This document shows positions 24,691-32,426 of a DNA stretch of 43,022 bases, piece after piece. Every line of letters starts with the position of its first letter. The stretch's first letter is position 1. Origin of the DNA: a virus; IMG/VR virus record IMGVR_UViG_3300025769_000239, positions 1-43,022 of that record. One strand, 5' to 3'. Position numbers and translations under genes: made by a program. The notes below the pieces were generated by a model. It saw only the letters and a list, made by a program, of their open reading frames with translations, had not been told where the DNA came from and ran no database searches.

Positions 24691-26847
24691 CTACCCCACT
24701 TCCTTGACGCCGGTGAGGCCGGCGAGTTTGTTTTCGCCGAGTTGGCTGATGGATTGTTGAAGGCTTTTCTCGTAGTTGAGCATGAGTTGCTGGAAGCGTT
24801 CGTCGGCTTGCAGGGCTTGCTGGTATTTGGGGTTCTTCTTGACGATGTCCCGCAGGAATTGCTGCTTTAGCTGGGCGGCGGGGTCGAGCTGGGGGTAATT
24901 GACTTCGTTGCCGGCGGCCATCATGAGGACGTCGGTCTCGACGTCTTTGCGGACGCGCTGGGCGGCTCCGTTGGCGTCGCCCATGACGGTGCGGGCCAGG
25001 GCGGGATCAATGGCGTTCATGACGGGGCCGACCATCTTGCCGTAGTCGATCATGCCGCCGCGATCGAGCGGGAGGGCGAACTGCTGGATGGCCTTCAATT
25101 TCTGCGTGGTGTACTCCATGTCGAGGTCGCGGACGTCGAAGGCGAGTTCGAAGCCGACTTCGCTGGCGGTCAACTCGGGGCCGGCGGCGGGGCGTTGGTC
25201 GCCGGAGATGAATTTGCGCTCGGCGGGGGTGAGGTATTGCTCACTGAGTTGCCAGACCTGGGCGAAGGATTCCTCGACGGCGGCCATGAAGAAGGCGGCG
25301 CGGTATTGCAGGCGGAGTTGCCAGGCGAGCGGCAGCACGTCGGCATGGGCGGTGCCGAAGTATTTGGCGGTGAGGCGATCGACGACTTCCATGAGGTTGA
25401 AGGCGAGCGCGGGGTTGCCTTTGGGGGGCTCCATGAATTCCACGCCTTGCCCGAGGAATTTCTTCATTTTGACGCCGGGGCCGGTGCGGTATTTCTCGCC
25501 GAGCCGGTTGGGGACGGTCATGGCGGGATTGACTTCGAGGTTGGACCGATCGACGAGCATGTCGCACTGGGCCTTGATCATGTCCTGCCAGGTACCGGCG
25601 ATCTCGGGCACGCCACGGCTGTCGAGCAGGCGGCGGTTGAGGCGCTCTTGCTGGTCGGCAATGATCGGCAGCTTGCCATGCCAATACCCGACCGGACCAT
25701 GCTTGGCATACAAGCTGCGCGGGGTCAGGTCGCTTTCGGCGTTCACGTTCGGGCAGAAGACGGTACACATGAGGCGGGGGTTGCCGCGTTCATCGATCTG
25801 GCGGTAGTAGGCCCAGACGATGTCGATGCTGTGGCTGTCGACGTCGAGGCGGGCGTCGTTCTCGTAGCCTTCTTCGTGGAGGTAGTCGGATCCCTGGTTG
25901 GTGGCATCGTCGGACTGGCCGGCGGTCTTGATGGCTTCGTCGACAAAGGCTTCGCTCCATTCATCGGTGATGATGTTTTCGCGGAGTTCGCCTTCGTGCA
26001 TGGGGTCGAGGATGAAGACGACGCGGGCGCGGTCGAGGTCGGTGGTGCTGCTGGGCCAGAAGACGTCGTCGCCGTATTTACGGGCGGTGAGGGTGGGCTT
26101 GTTGTGGCGGACGTAGGTGTAGGGGTAGGTGGCTTCGCCGGTGGTCTTGAGGCTGTCGACGAGGCGGATGATTTCGCGGTCGGACAATTCGCCGGAGCCG
26201 ACGTCGAGGGCGGCGCGGACGAAGGCGAGGATTTCTTCGTCGTCGGAGTCGCGCTCCAACAGGGCAGCGAGGACGGGAGCCATCCGGGGATCGCCCTGGA
26301 GTTCCTGCAGGGTGATGGTCTTTTCGATGGTGGCGAGGGAGGTGTCCCAGCCGGTCTGCAGCGCGCCGACGCCGCTGTTCAGGGTGTAGTCGGCGAAGAG
26401 ATCGAGTTCGCGCAACCATTCGCGGCGGTTCTGGCGGCGGAAGTGGTTGATGGTCTTCTCGGCGTATTCGGCGGCGTCTTCGGCTTCGGGCCGGCCGGCG
26501 AGGCCGGAGACGACGCCGCGCATGACGGTGGTGACGAGGGTGGCCTTGAGATCGAGGATGACTTCGTCGGCCTTGGGGATCCGGACGTCGCTGGCCCCTT
26601 CCCAGGGTTTGGGTTCGCCGTCGAGGTCTTCGCGGTGTTTCTTGCCGTCCTGGGATTGGCCGGGCCAGCGGGTGAAGCGGACCTGGTCGACGCGGTCGGA
26701 GCTCCAGCGTTGCTGGAGTTCGCCGCCGGCGGCTTCGTATTCGGAGTAGAGCAGATCGAGGTCTGGCTCGGCGGAGGGATTGGCCGGGGCCACGAGTTCA
26801 TCGCGGTCGCCGGCTCCGGGGGTGCCGGAGGAAATTGTATTTTGCAT
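24691..26847 (-). CDS. Portal protein
   Basis: This 718-residue protein shows the podovirus portal start pattern: an acidic leader, then PWEGASDVRIPKADEVI at about 80-97. Long helices and a wing domain follow, and the C-terminus is Gln/Leu-rich and helical (QALQADERFQQLMLNYEKSL). Length suits P22-like portals. It lies directly after the large terminase. It forms the dodecameric DNA channel at one capsid vertex. Confidence 0.85.
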   Translation of the reverse strand: MQNTISSGTPGAGDRDELVAPANPSAEPDLDLLYSEYEAAGGELQQRWSSDRVDQVRFTRWPGQSQDGKKHREDLDGEPKPWEGASDVRIPKADEVILDLKATLVTTVMRGVVSGLAGRPEAEDAAEYAEKTINHFRRQNRREWLRELDLFADYTLNSGVGALQTGWDTSLATIEKTITLQELQGDPRMAPVLAALLERDSDDEEILAFVRAALDVGSGELSDREIIRLVDSLKTTGEATYPYTYVRHNKPTLTARKYGDDVFWPSSTTDLDRARVVFILDPMHEGELRENIITDEWSEAFVDEAIKTAGQSDDATNQGSDYLHEEGYENDARLDVDSHSIDIVWAYYRQIDERGNPRLMCTVFCPNVNAESDLTPRSLYAKHGPVGYWHGKLPIIADQQERLNRRLLDSRGVPEIAGTWQDMIKAQCDMLVDRSNLEVNPAMTVPNRLGEKYRTGPGVKMKKFLGQGVEFMEPPKGNPALAFNLMEVVDRLTAKYFGTAHADVLPLAWQLRLQYRAAFFMAAVEESFAQVWQLSEQYLTPAERKFISGDQRPAAGPELTASEVGFELAFDVRDLDMEYTTQKLKAIQQFALPLDRGGMIDYGKMVGPVMNAIDPALARTVMGDANGAAQRVRKDVETDVLMMAAGNEVNYPQLDPAAQLKQQFLRDIVKKNPKYQQALQADERFQQLMLNYEKSLQQSISQLGENKLAGLTGVKEVG

Positions 26848-26974
26848 GGCGTTCGAAACTTAGTGCTCCCCAGCCCTTGCGGAACGCCGTGCAAGGTTGA
26901 TACACCACGGCCGGCGGTCCGTCAAGGGGAAGGGATTTCCAACCACGGAAGGGACGGAATTTACGGAAGGGGGC

Positions 26975-28789
26975 TCATTCATAGCAGACTTCCATGTCGG
27001 TGCCGATGGGTTGGAGTTTGGCGAGGGCCATGTAGCGGACGCAGTCGGCGGGGTCTTTCCAGGGGTGTTTCTCGCCGCCGGGTTCGCCGGGCCAGTGCTG
27101 GAACATGCCGATGATCTGGCGGCAGCGGTCGCTGACGAAGAGTTGCGGGCTGTTCATGAGCATGTCGAGGGGGGCGTCGGGGTTCCAGTGGAGGAGTTCG
27201 TTGATCTGGGTGAGGCCTTCGCCGACGCCGACGCCGCTGGCGGGGATGACTTCGACGCCGGGCTCGATGCGGCCACCGATCTGCTCGTCGACGGCGAATT
27301 CATCGACGAGACAGGTGCCGCCGTGCCGGGCGGCCTGCGGGTTGCGGCCGGCGCGGGGATCGATGTAACGGCACCAGACGTCGTCGCCGCCGGCGGCTTC
27401 GGTGTCGCGCCAGAGTTGCTTGTAGCGACTGACGCCGTAGCCGAGGGAGTTCTGGGCGGGACCGGCTTTGTGAAGTTTGGCGAGGTTGTCGCCGGTGGAT
27501 TCAGGGTTGGGGATGGCCCATTCGCCGTAGGTCTGTTCGTCGGGCCATTCGCGGTAGATGTAGTGGCGGCCGTCGCGGGTGACGCGGACCCAAAACATGA
27601 ACCAGTTGCGGCCGCCGGCGGGATCGACGATGAGGTAGTCGGTGCCGTCTTTGGGCAGTTCGCCGTGGGGGATGATGTTCCAACTGCCCCAGAGGGGGAA
27701 GGGTTTGCCGCTGGTCTTGCGGGTGTAGCCGTAGGCGATGCGCTGGATGTATTCGCTGGAGCGGCCGGCGCAGTCTTCGCGGACGCCTTCGTAGAAGCTG
27801 CGTTGGCCGTCGCCGAAGGGGTTCAATGAACTCCAAAAGTAAATGGTGCGGCCACGGTTGAGGGCGGCGTCGGCGATGTAGGGCATGGTGCCAACCTCGG
27901 TGCCAGGGACGTTGACTTTGCCGGGGAGGAGTTCGGCGGGCGCGCTGAGAAGAATCTTGGGACTGTCGCCGACGGCTTCGGCGATGGTGGGGGTCATGCC
28001 GTGGATGGGGGTGTAACTCCAGAGAAGCTGGGCTTGCTGGAAGCGGAGGCGGCGCAGGAGCATGCCGAGCCAGTTGACGCGGAGGTTTTCATCGGCCCAA
28101 CAACCGACGGTGACATTGCCGGCGCGGCCGAACATCCAGCCTTCGCAGTCGTTGGGATCCTGGTTGTAGGTTTTGAAGTGAAGTTTGGTGCCATTGGGGA
28201 GCTGGCACATGCCATCGCTGAAGCCGTGGTGATCGGAGTATTTTATGTAAAACTTGGGGGAGCGTTTGCCGTTCAGGGCTTTCCATTCTTTGGGCAGGTA
28301 GTGCCAGATGATGGCTTGTTGGGTTTGGATGGAGGTCTTTTCGTTCTCGGCGAGGCAGAGGATGTTGGAGCGGGGATTGGCGACGGCGGACTTGATGGTG
28401 CGCCAGCCGGCGTAGCGGGATTTACCGGAGCGATTGCCGCCGAGGAGGATGAGGAAAAGGAGAGGGTTGGGAGAAGGACTCGCGACCGAGGTGGATTGGG
28501 TGAGCGTGGGACTGGGCTGGCAATCGGGATCGGCTTGAGTGGAGGCAGTGATGGTATCGAGGGCGGTGGTGGTGGGGATGTGGCCTTCAAGGAGGGCGTC
28601 GGCGTCGGCCCAGTGGGGGAGCGGTGGCTCGTGGTTGAAGGGATCTTCCTGGGCGTTGGCGATGAGTTCCTCGCGGGCGACGTAGGCTTCAGCGAGGGCG
28701 GCCATGCCCTCCTCGGTGGACATGAGGAGGGCTTGTTCGGCCTCGGAATACCACGGAATGAGGGGGTAGTTGGTGGGGTTCAGATCCAT
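26975..28789 (-). CDS. terL: Terminase large subunit
   Basis: This 604-residue protein has a Walker A GGNRSGKS at about 117-124 and a C-terminal nuclease half containing YLIVDPAGGRN (metal-binding Asp) near residue 390. It is the ATPase/nuclease motor that packages and cuts phage DNA. A 30-residue Thr/Ser/Pro-rich low-complexity stretch at about 75-110 just before Walker A is unusual. The gene overlaps the upstream small-subunit candidate by 10 bp. Confidence 0.9.
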   Translation of the reverse strand: MDLNPTNYPLIPWYSEAEQALLMSTEEGMAALAEAYVAREELIANAQEDPFNHEPPLPHWADADALLEGHIPTTTALDTITASTQADPDCQPSPTLTQSTSVASPSPNPLLFLILLGGNRSGKSRYAGWRTIKSAVANPRSNILCLAENEKTSIQTQQAIIWHYLPKEWKALNGKRSPKFYIKYSDHHGFSDGMCQLPNGTKLHFKTYNQDPNDCEGWMFGRAGNVTVGCWADENLRVNWLGMLLRRLRFQQAQLLWSYTPIHGMTPTIAEAVGDSPKILLSAPAELLPGKVNVPGTEVGTMPYIADAALNRGRTIYFWSSLNPFGDGQRSFYEGVREDCAGRSSEYIQRIAYGYTRKTSGKPFPLWGSWNIIPHGELPKDGTDYLIVDPAGGRNWFMFWVRVTRDGRHYIYREWPDEQTYGEWAIPNPESTGDNLAKLHKAGPAQNSLGYGVSRYKQLWRDTEAAGGDDVWCRYIDPRAGRNPQAARHGGTCLVDEFAVDEQIGGRIEPGVEVIPASGVGVGEGLTQINELLHWNPDAPLDMLMNSPQLFVSDRCRQIIGMFQHWPGEPGGEKHPWKDPADCVRYMALAKLQPIGTDMEVCYE

Positions 28790-29133
28790 GAGGAATTGGG
28801 GCTTGAGATACCAACCGATACTTCAACCGGGCGGGGTTCGGGCAGGTTTAGAGCTTGGCAAAGGTTTCGGACGCGGGCTCGAAATGCGGGGTAGATGCTG
28901 AGCCGATCCTCGACGGCACGGACGCCATAGATGACGGTGCCGTGTTCGCGGGCAAAGGCGGTGCCAATGGCGGTGTAGCTAGGGCGCGGTGCGGTGCGGC
29001 GCAGAAGCCACATGGCAAGCTGCCGCGCATGGGCCTGAGCTTCGCGCCGGCGGCTCTCCAGGAGAGCCGCGGCGGGAATTTGAAGCTCCTCGCTCACGGC
29101 GTTGACAATGGAATTGAAAATGGAGGGTGGCAT
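28780..29133 (-). CDS. DnaA domain IV-like DNA-binding protein; candidate small terminase
   Basis: In this 117-residue protein, residues about 28-85 match the C-terminal DNA-binding domain of DnaA: R-x-x-A-x-A-R-x-L-A-M-W-L-L-R, then Y-x-x-I-G-x-x-F and the signature EHGTVIYG (DHTTVxxx in DnaA). The ATPase domains are absent. It overlaps the large terminase gene, where the small subunit is always found, and no other small subunit is visible. So a DnaA-type helix-turn-helix may recognise the packaging site. Alternatively it is a replication or host regulator. Confidence 0.75.
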   Translation of the reverse strand: MPPSIFNSIVNAVSEELQIPAAALLESRRREAQAHARQLAMWLLRRTAPRPSYTAIGTAFAREHGTVIYGVRAVEDRLSIYPAFRARVRNLCQALNLPEPRPVEVSVGISSPNSSWI

Positions 29134-29178
29134 ATTGACTTTAATCCTACGGAAGGCAACTGGTGTTTTAATATCACA

Positions 29179-29207
29179 CGATAACGTAGCGCATAGTGCT
29201 GTTATCG
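29179..29207. promoter_or_regulatory. Inverted repeat upstream of terminase operon
   Basis: CGATAAC and GTTATCG arms are separated by 15 bp, with a further AGC/GCT pairing inside, about 45 bp before the small terminase candidate. It could be an operator or the packaging recognition site. It does not match the DnaA-box consensus TTATNCACA. Confidence 0.45.
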
Positions 29208-29228
29208 CTGTCGATTTTGGGTGAGAGC

Positions 29229-29269
29229 GTTAATTGATATACCTCCTGGAGGAACAATACTTAGTTGGT
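29229..29269 (-). repeat. Array-end element, copy 2
   Basis: This element is 38/41 identical to the one at 21713. The stop codon of the last cassette gene lies inside it. It separates array 2 from the terminase promoter region. Confidence 0.75.
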
Positions 29270-29590
29270 AGCACTCAGCCCCAGTTCTTCCAGTGTGTAT
29301 GTTTCAATAATCCACTCTCCAAGAGCCGCGTTGAGCTTTTGCAGTTTTCCCTTGTGGTTTGCACTTACCCTATCAGCTATCCGGTCTCGACTACCTGGAT
29401 CTACCGCACCCCATGCAGCCTCCATTGCATCCATTGCAGACCGCAGGGATTCTATATGGTCCGCGGCCTCGTTCAGGAGACGCTCCCATTGATTGTCCGT
29501 GAAGATATGTATGTGTGGATTCCGCAGCCGTGCTACCAAGCCAGTGGACTCAACGGCAGTTTGCGGGTTGTTGTTCGATTCAGTTTCCAT
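29261..29590 (-). CDS. Cassette protein, hypothetical
   Basis: This 109-residue protein begins with AVESTGLVAR encoded by site H. A FTDNQWERLLNEAADHIESL helix and a C-terminal helical pair (KLQKLNAALGEWIIET) follow. Not recognised. It is the last gene of array 2, and its stop is inside the array-end element. Confidence 0.65.
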   Translation of the reverse strand: METESNNNPQTAVESTGLVARLRNPHIHIFTDNQWERLLNEAADHIESLRSAMDAMEAAWGAVDPGSRDRIADRVSANHKGKLQKLNAALGEWIIETYTLEELGLSATN

Positions 29591-29637
29591 TTGATTCACT
29601 TTCGTTGTTCGTGCCGTGAGTCACTTCGACGGTAGCT
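29531..29637 (-). repeat. attC-like site H
   Basis: Well-preserved arms in gene direction: GCTACC|GTCG|AAGTGACTC and GAGTCCACT|GGCT|TGGTAGC. The outer boxes differ from other sites (GCTACC) and the partner changes to match (GGTAGC), keeping the pairing. Confidence 0.8.
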
Positions 29638-29948
29638 CTTTCTTGGCATGCCGTGTTCCTCTTGGCAGTGAGCATCTGCATGGTCGCTTCCACCTGCTTC
29701 ATTACGCTGTATGATTGGTCTAAGCCTTGCCGGTGTACGAGTTGCGGAGTTTCTGGGATTTGTGGCCGGTCCCTCGGGAAGCATGGGTCAACGCCTGTCA
29801 GGTTATATTCTGACACTCTCGCCGATTGCCATATATCACATCTGGCAGCCCACAGTGTTTCAATGAGTTCAGTCACTTCTGCCACGTTCAGAGCTACCAA
29901 GTCAGTGGACTCAACAGCGGCGGTGTGGTTTTCGTTTGGTTCAGTCAT
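29580..29948 (-). CDS. Cassette protein, hypothetical
   Basis: This 122-residue protein has a head AVESTDLVAL encoded by site I and a tail ATVEVTHGTN encoded by site H. The middle is helical with a Pro-rich linker (DRPQIPETPQ). Not recognised. Confidence 0.65.
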   Translation of the reverse strand: MTEPNENHTAAVESTDLVALNVAEVTELIETLWAARCDIWQSARVSEYNLTGVDPCFPRDRPQIPETPQLVHRQGLDQSYSVMKQVEATMQMLTAKRNTACQERATVEVTHGTNNESESNGN

Positions 29949-29998
29949 GTCGTTTCTTTTCAGTTGTCCGCGCTGTGAGTCACTTTGGCGGTAGACGA
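29891..29998 (-). repeat. attC-like site I
   Basis: Arms CTACCGCCAAAGTGACTC and GAGTCCACTGACTTGGTAG in gene direction. The site lies between the DpdA-like gene and the next cassette gene and carries the latter's start codon. Confidence 0.8.
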
Positions 29999-30628
29999 CT
30001 ACGCCGCCAGCAGTTCCATCTGCCTCTTGCCTTCGAAGTAGTTTTCCAGTTTCGTCATTCTTGATTGTTGTTCTCCATCGCGAAACCACCCGGTTCCGTC
30101 TACGGATTCCGCCCCCAAGTCATGGCATCGCCACACCCGGTCCATTGTGTTCACTCGCCCGACATGGACTCGGGAAAAGTGTTCGCACCACATTGGCACG
30201 GTTGACCATTTCCATTCGGTAGTTCCGCCCACAAATATTACATCCGCATCAGTGGGGACATCTCCCGGCCCCATGCCATCCTGCACCGCAAAGGCCAGAT
30301 CCCAACCGTATTGACGAGCCGTGGGCGCGTATCGATCCCACCGCTCCAGTGTGCCCTGTTTATCCGCCACCACATCAGGCACCAGCACCCACTTGGCATC
30401 TCTCCGGTTTGATCGGGTATCGTTCAGCATTTTCATCCAGGCGGATTCGCTCCATTCCGTTCCGTTCGTCCACGCCCCAAAGGCGTCGTTGTCCATCGCG
30501 AATGGCACCCACGGATACCACTTCGTTTTACGGCTGGCCGATGGACCTACTAACCACCCCACCTTACCGGGATATTTACCGGCCCAGTGGTGGAATGTCG
30601 CACTGCTGTGATTTGCTAGCATTATCAT
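29999..30628 (-). CDS. dpdA: DpdA-like tRNA-guanine transglycosylase family protein
   Basis: In this 209-residue protein the VLVPDVV near residue 84, the IFVGGTTEWK near 140 and the C-terminal HVGRVNTMDRV...GAESVDGTGWF fit the short phage DpdA lineage, related to tRNA-guanine transglycosylases. Such enzymes exchange guanine in DNA for a 7-deazaguanine base. It is coupled to queC (TGATG) and downstream of it, which supplies preQ0. A degenerate half-site of the repeat is visible in its first codons (FHHWAGK). Small enough that it may be the DpdA2 type. Confidence 0.75.
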   Translation of the reverse strand: MIMLANHSSATFHHWAGKYPGKVGWLVGPSASRKTKWYPWVPFAMDNDAFGAWTNGTEWSESAWMKMLNDTRSNRRDAKWVLVPDVVADKQGTLERWDRYAPTARQYGWDLAFAVQDGMGPGDVPTDADVIFVGGTTEWKWSTVPMWCEHFSRVHVGRVNTMDRVWRCHDLGAESVDGTGWFRDGEQQSRMTKLENYFEGKRQMELLAA

Positions 30629-31212
30629 CACTCCAGTGCGGCCTTTCGTTTCTCACACGCGGGGCATTCACCACATGGTTCGTGCGTGTCGTTGTAGCAT
30701 GACCACGATTGTTCAACCGGGGCATCAGGTTTCACCTTCAGCGTGAATTGGACTAGCTGCCGCTTGGTCAGCGATACGAACGGAGTCACCACCCGGCATT
30801 TGATTTCACTCGCCGCCAGTTGTTGGTTGAAAGCGCCGATCCATTCAGGGCGGCAGTCAGGGAAGCCTTCCGCATCATCTTGGTTACAGGCATACGCCAC
30901 AAAGGCGCATCCTGTGGCCTCTGCATGATTCGCCGCATGAGCGAGCAGGATGGCATTCCGTCCCGGCACCACCCACGTTCCCTGACCTCCGGTCAGCTTG
31001 CTTCCTAGGAGCTTTGGCAGTTGCACCACATTCCACGGAGTTCCTGTCTCTTCGCAGTGCCAGTGCGCCCATTTACGCTCCTTGCGTGAGTGATTGCTTC
31101 CGTAGTCGATATGCAGTGCTTCAACGATTTCCCCGGTCGCCCGCAGGTAGTAGAGCATTGCCACCGAGTCGAGTCCGCCAGATAGCAGTAGGAGCGTTTT
31201 CTTGGTTTGCAT
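30628..31212 (-). CDS. queC: QueC, 7-cyano-7-deazaguanine (preQ0) synthase
   Basis: This 194-residue enzyme has the PP-loop SGGLDS at about 9-14 and a C-terminal zinc cluster (C...PCGECPACEKR). QueC converts 7-carboxy-7-deazaguanine to preQ0 using ammonia and ATP. I chose the ATG at 31212 because the SGGLDS loop then sits at its normal distance from the N-terminus; an upstream in-frame start in site J would add 25 repeat-encoded residues. No folE, queD or queE is present, so precursors must come from the host. Confidence 0.92.
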   Translation of the reverse strand: MQTKKTLLLLSGGLDSVAMLYYLRATGEIVEALHIDYGSNHSRKERKWAHWHCEETGTPWNVVQLPKLLGSKLTGGQGTWVVPGRNAILLAHAANHAEATGCAFVAYACNQDDAEGFPDCRPEWIGAFNQQLAASEIKCRVVTPFVSLTKRQLVQFTLKVKPDAPVEQSWSCYNDTHEPCGECPACEKRKAALE

Positions 31213-31222
31213 GTAGTCCAGT

Positions 31223-31331
31223 CGTCTACCATGCCAGTGGAGCGAACCCCGGTCTTCGGCTTGCGATTGTTCTTCGAGTTCGTTCATGTCGTTTGATCTT
31301 TCGCGGGGTCGCTCACCTTTGCGGTAGCTGT
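31223..31331 (-). repeat. attC-like site J
   Basis: Arms CTACCGCAAAGGTGAGCG and CGCTCCACTGGCATGGTAG in gene direction. It shares about 31 bp (2 mismatches) with site L, running through the site edge to the start codon of the next gene. Confidence 0.75.
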
Positions 31332-31529
31332 CTTTGACTGTTTGGGTGATTCAGTCATGTTCTTGATTATCCCACGTAGCATATCCGCGCACTCGGGACA
31401 TAATCTCATCGTGAGCATTCTGGTTTCTATCACAATGACCCGATGGTCGTCTCTGGTTTGGCAACTGTTGCATGATCCGCTCTCTGAACTATTGGACCAG
31501 AATCCAACCACCCATTTTGGATATTTCAT
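31284..31529 (-). CDS. Small zinc-ribbon cassette protein
   Basis: This 81-residue protein has two CxxC pairs (CNSC near 17 and CPEC near 45) that should bind one zinc. The C-terminal tail AKVSDPAKD is encoded by site J. It starts by ATGA overlap with the membrane-protein gene, so these two genes form one cassette. Function unknown. Confidence 0.65.
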   Translation of the reverse strand: MKYPKWVVGFWSNSSESGSCNSCQTRDDHRVIVIETRMLTMRLCPECADMLRGIIKNMTESPKQSKTATAKVSDPAKDQTT

Positions 31530-31723
31530 TGTTCCCTCTCCGTCCACCATACCAGCGCAATCATAGGCAGAGTCGCTGCCCAGAATTGCCACGTCCAGAA
31601 TTGCCATCCAGCGGCCCCGCATATCCCTCCAGTCCAAACGGCATATGAATATCGTTTGACAGCTACCAAAGCAGTGGAGCCAACCGGGGTTGGCGGGTTT
31701 GCGTTGTTCGTTGTGTCTTTCAT
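31526..31723 (-). CDS. Small membrane protein, Trp-rich
   Basis: This 65-residue protein has a head PVGSTALVAV encoded by site K. One or two transmembrane segments follow (about 26-61), unusually rich in Trp. Function unknown. It is the first gene of a two-gene cassette. Confidence 0.6.
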   Translation of the reverse strand: MKDTTNNANPPTPVGSTALVAVKRYSYAVWTGGICGAAGWQFWTWQFWAATLPMIALVWWTEREQ

Positions 31724-31767
31724 GATTGTTCTCCGTTCGCCCGGCGGCTCACTTCGGTGGTAGATGC
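31660..31767 (-). repeat. attC-like site K
   Basis: Among the clearest copies: CTACCACCGAAGTGAGCC and GGCTCCACTGCTTTGGTAG in gene direction. The RNA ligase gene ends inside it and the membrane-protein gene starts inside it (ATGA overlap). Confidence 0.85.
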
Positions 31768-32310
31768 CTCCGCTTTCGGGAAGTCCTTGCCCTTGATTTT
31801 GACCATGCGCCCGTCTGGATGGTGCCATACGATCCCTTCGATGCCCTTCGCAGCGATGTAGTCCCGCAGCGCCTCATATTCTCGCGGGGCATCGTAAAGT
31901 TTATGGATGCCGTGCGGCACTAGCGTGTGGCGCTCGTAGTTCTCCGGGTTGCCTTGGATTTTAGGACCTACCAGCTCGTACGTTCCATCACTCATCCCAT
32001 GCGGTATCCGGAAGGCTTCCCGGTGGTATTGGTCCGCTGGACTATCACCCACCGGCACCCAGCCTTGCTGCTTGCCGGTGTTAGGATCGGGTTCAGTTGC
32101 AGCACGGAATCCCGCCGGGGGCGTCTTTCCTTTTTTCACCTCGTAGCGCCGCCACAGCTTCCCATCCTCCACCATGCAACAGGTGCCATCGAATTTCCGA
32201 GTTGCTTTACCTTCTCCTGCTATCACCCATTCCGCACCGGGCACGACTTCGTCTCTGACCCTGCGGTCTCCGTCATAGTTGCGTTGGTATAGGCTTATGA
32301 TTTTCTTCAT
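31720..32310 (-). CDS. RNA ligase, RLIG1 (DUF5565)-like
   Basis: This 196-residue nucleotidyltransferase has the lysine motif KFDGTCC near 37-43, then GWVPV near 82, an ELVGPKIQGNPE stretch near 112, LVPHG near 129, EGIVWHHPDG near 157 and VKIKGKDF near 170. These blocks follow the order seen in the RLIG1/C12orf29 family of 5'-3' RNA ligases. Expected role: rejoining RNA cut by host defence nucleases. The tail STTEVSRRANG is encoded by site K. The start lies just outside site L. Confidence 0.85.
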   Translation of the reverse strand: MKKIISLYQRNYDGDRRVRDEVVPGAEWVIAGEGKATRKFDGTCCMVEDGKLWRRYEVKKGKTPPAGFRAATEPDPNTGKQQGWVPVGDSPADQYHREAFRIPHGMSDGTYELVGPKIQGNPENYERHTLVPHGIHKLYDAPREYEALRDYIAAKGIEGIVWHHPDGRMVKIKGKDFPKAEASTTEVSRRANGEQS

Positions 32311-32320
32311 GTAGTCCAGT

Positions 32321-32426
32321 CATCTACCAAGCCAGTGGACTCAACAGCGGCCGTCGGCCTGCTGTGCTTGGATTTGGTTTCATTGTTTTCAGTTCTTCGC
32401 GCTGTGAGTCACTTCGGTGGTAGATA
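32321..32426 (-). repeat. attC-like site L with short leader ORF
   Basis: Arms CTACCACCGAAGTGACTC and GAGTCCACTGGCTTGGTAG in gene direction. A start codon inside the site (32383) opens a 19-codon frame that stops at the TAG of the outer box. The RNA ligase then starts 13 bp further on. Confidence 0.8.

Noticed and set aside
29179-29207. DnaA boxes for the DnaA-like protein
   Set aside because: The TTATCG cores do not match TTATNCACA on either strand.
30561-31330. preQ1 riboswitch upstream of queC
   Set aside because: The sequence before queC is the cassette site J. I see no preQ1-type H-type pseudoknot pattern beyond the repeat.
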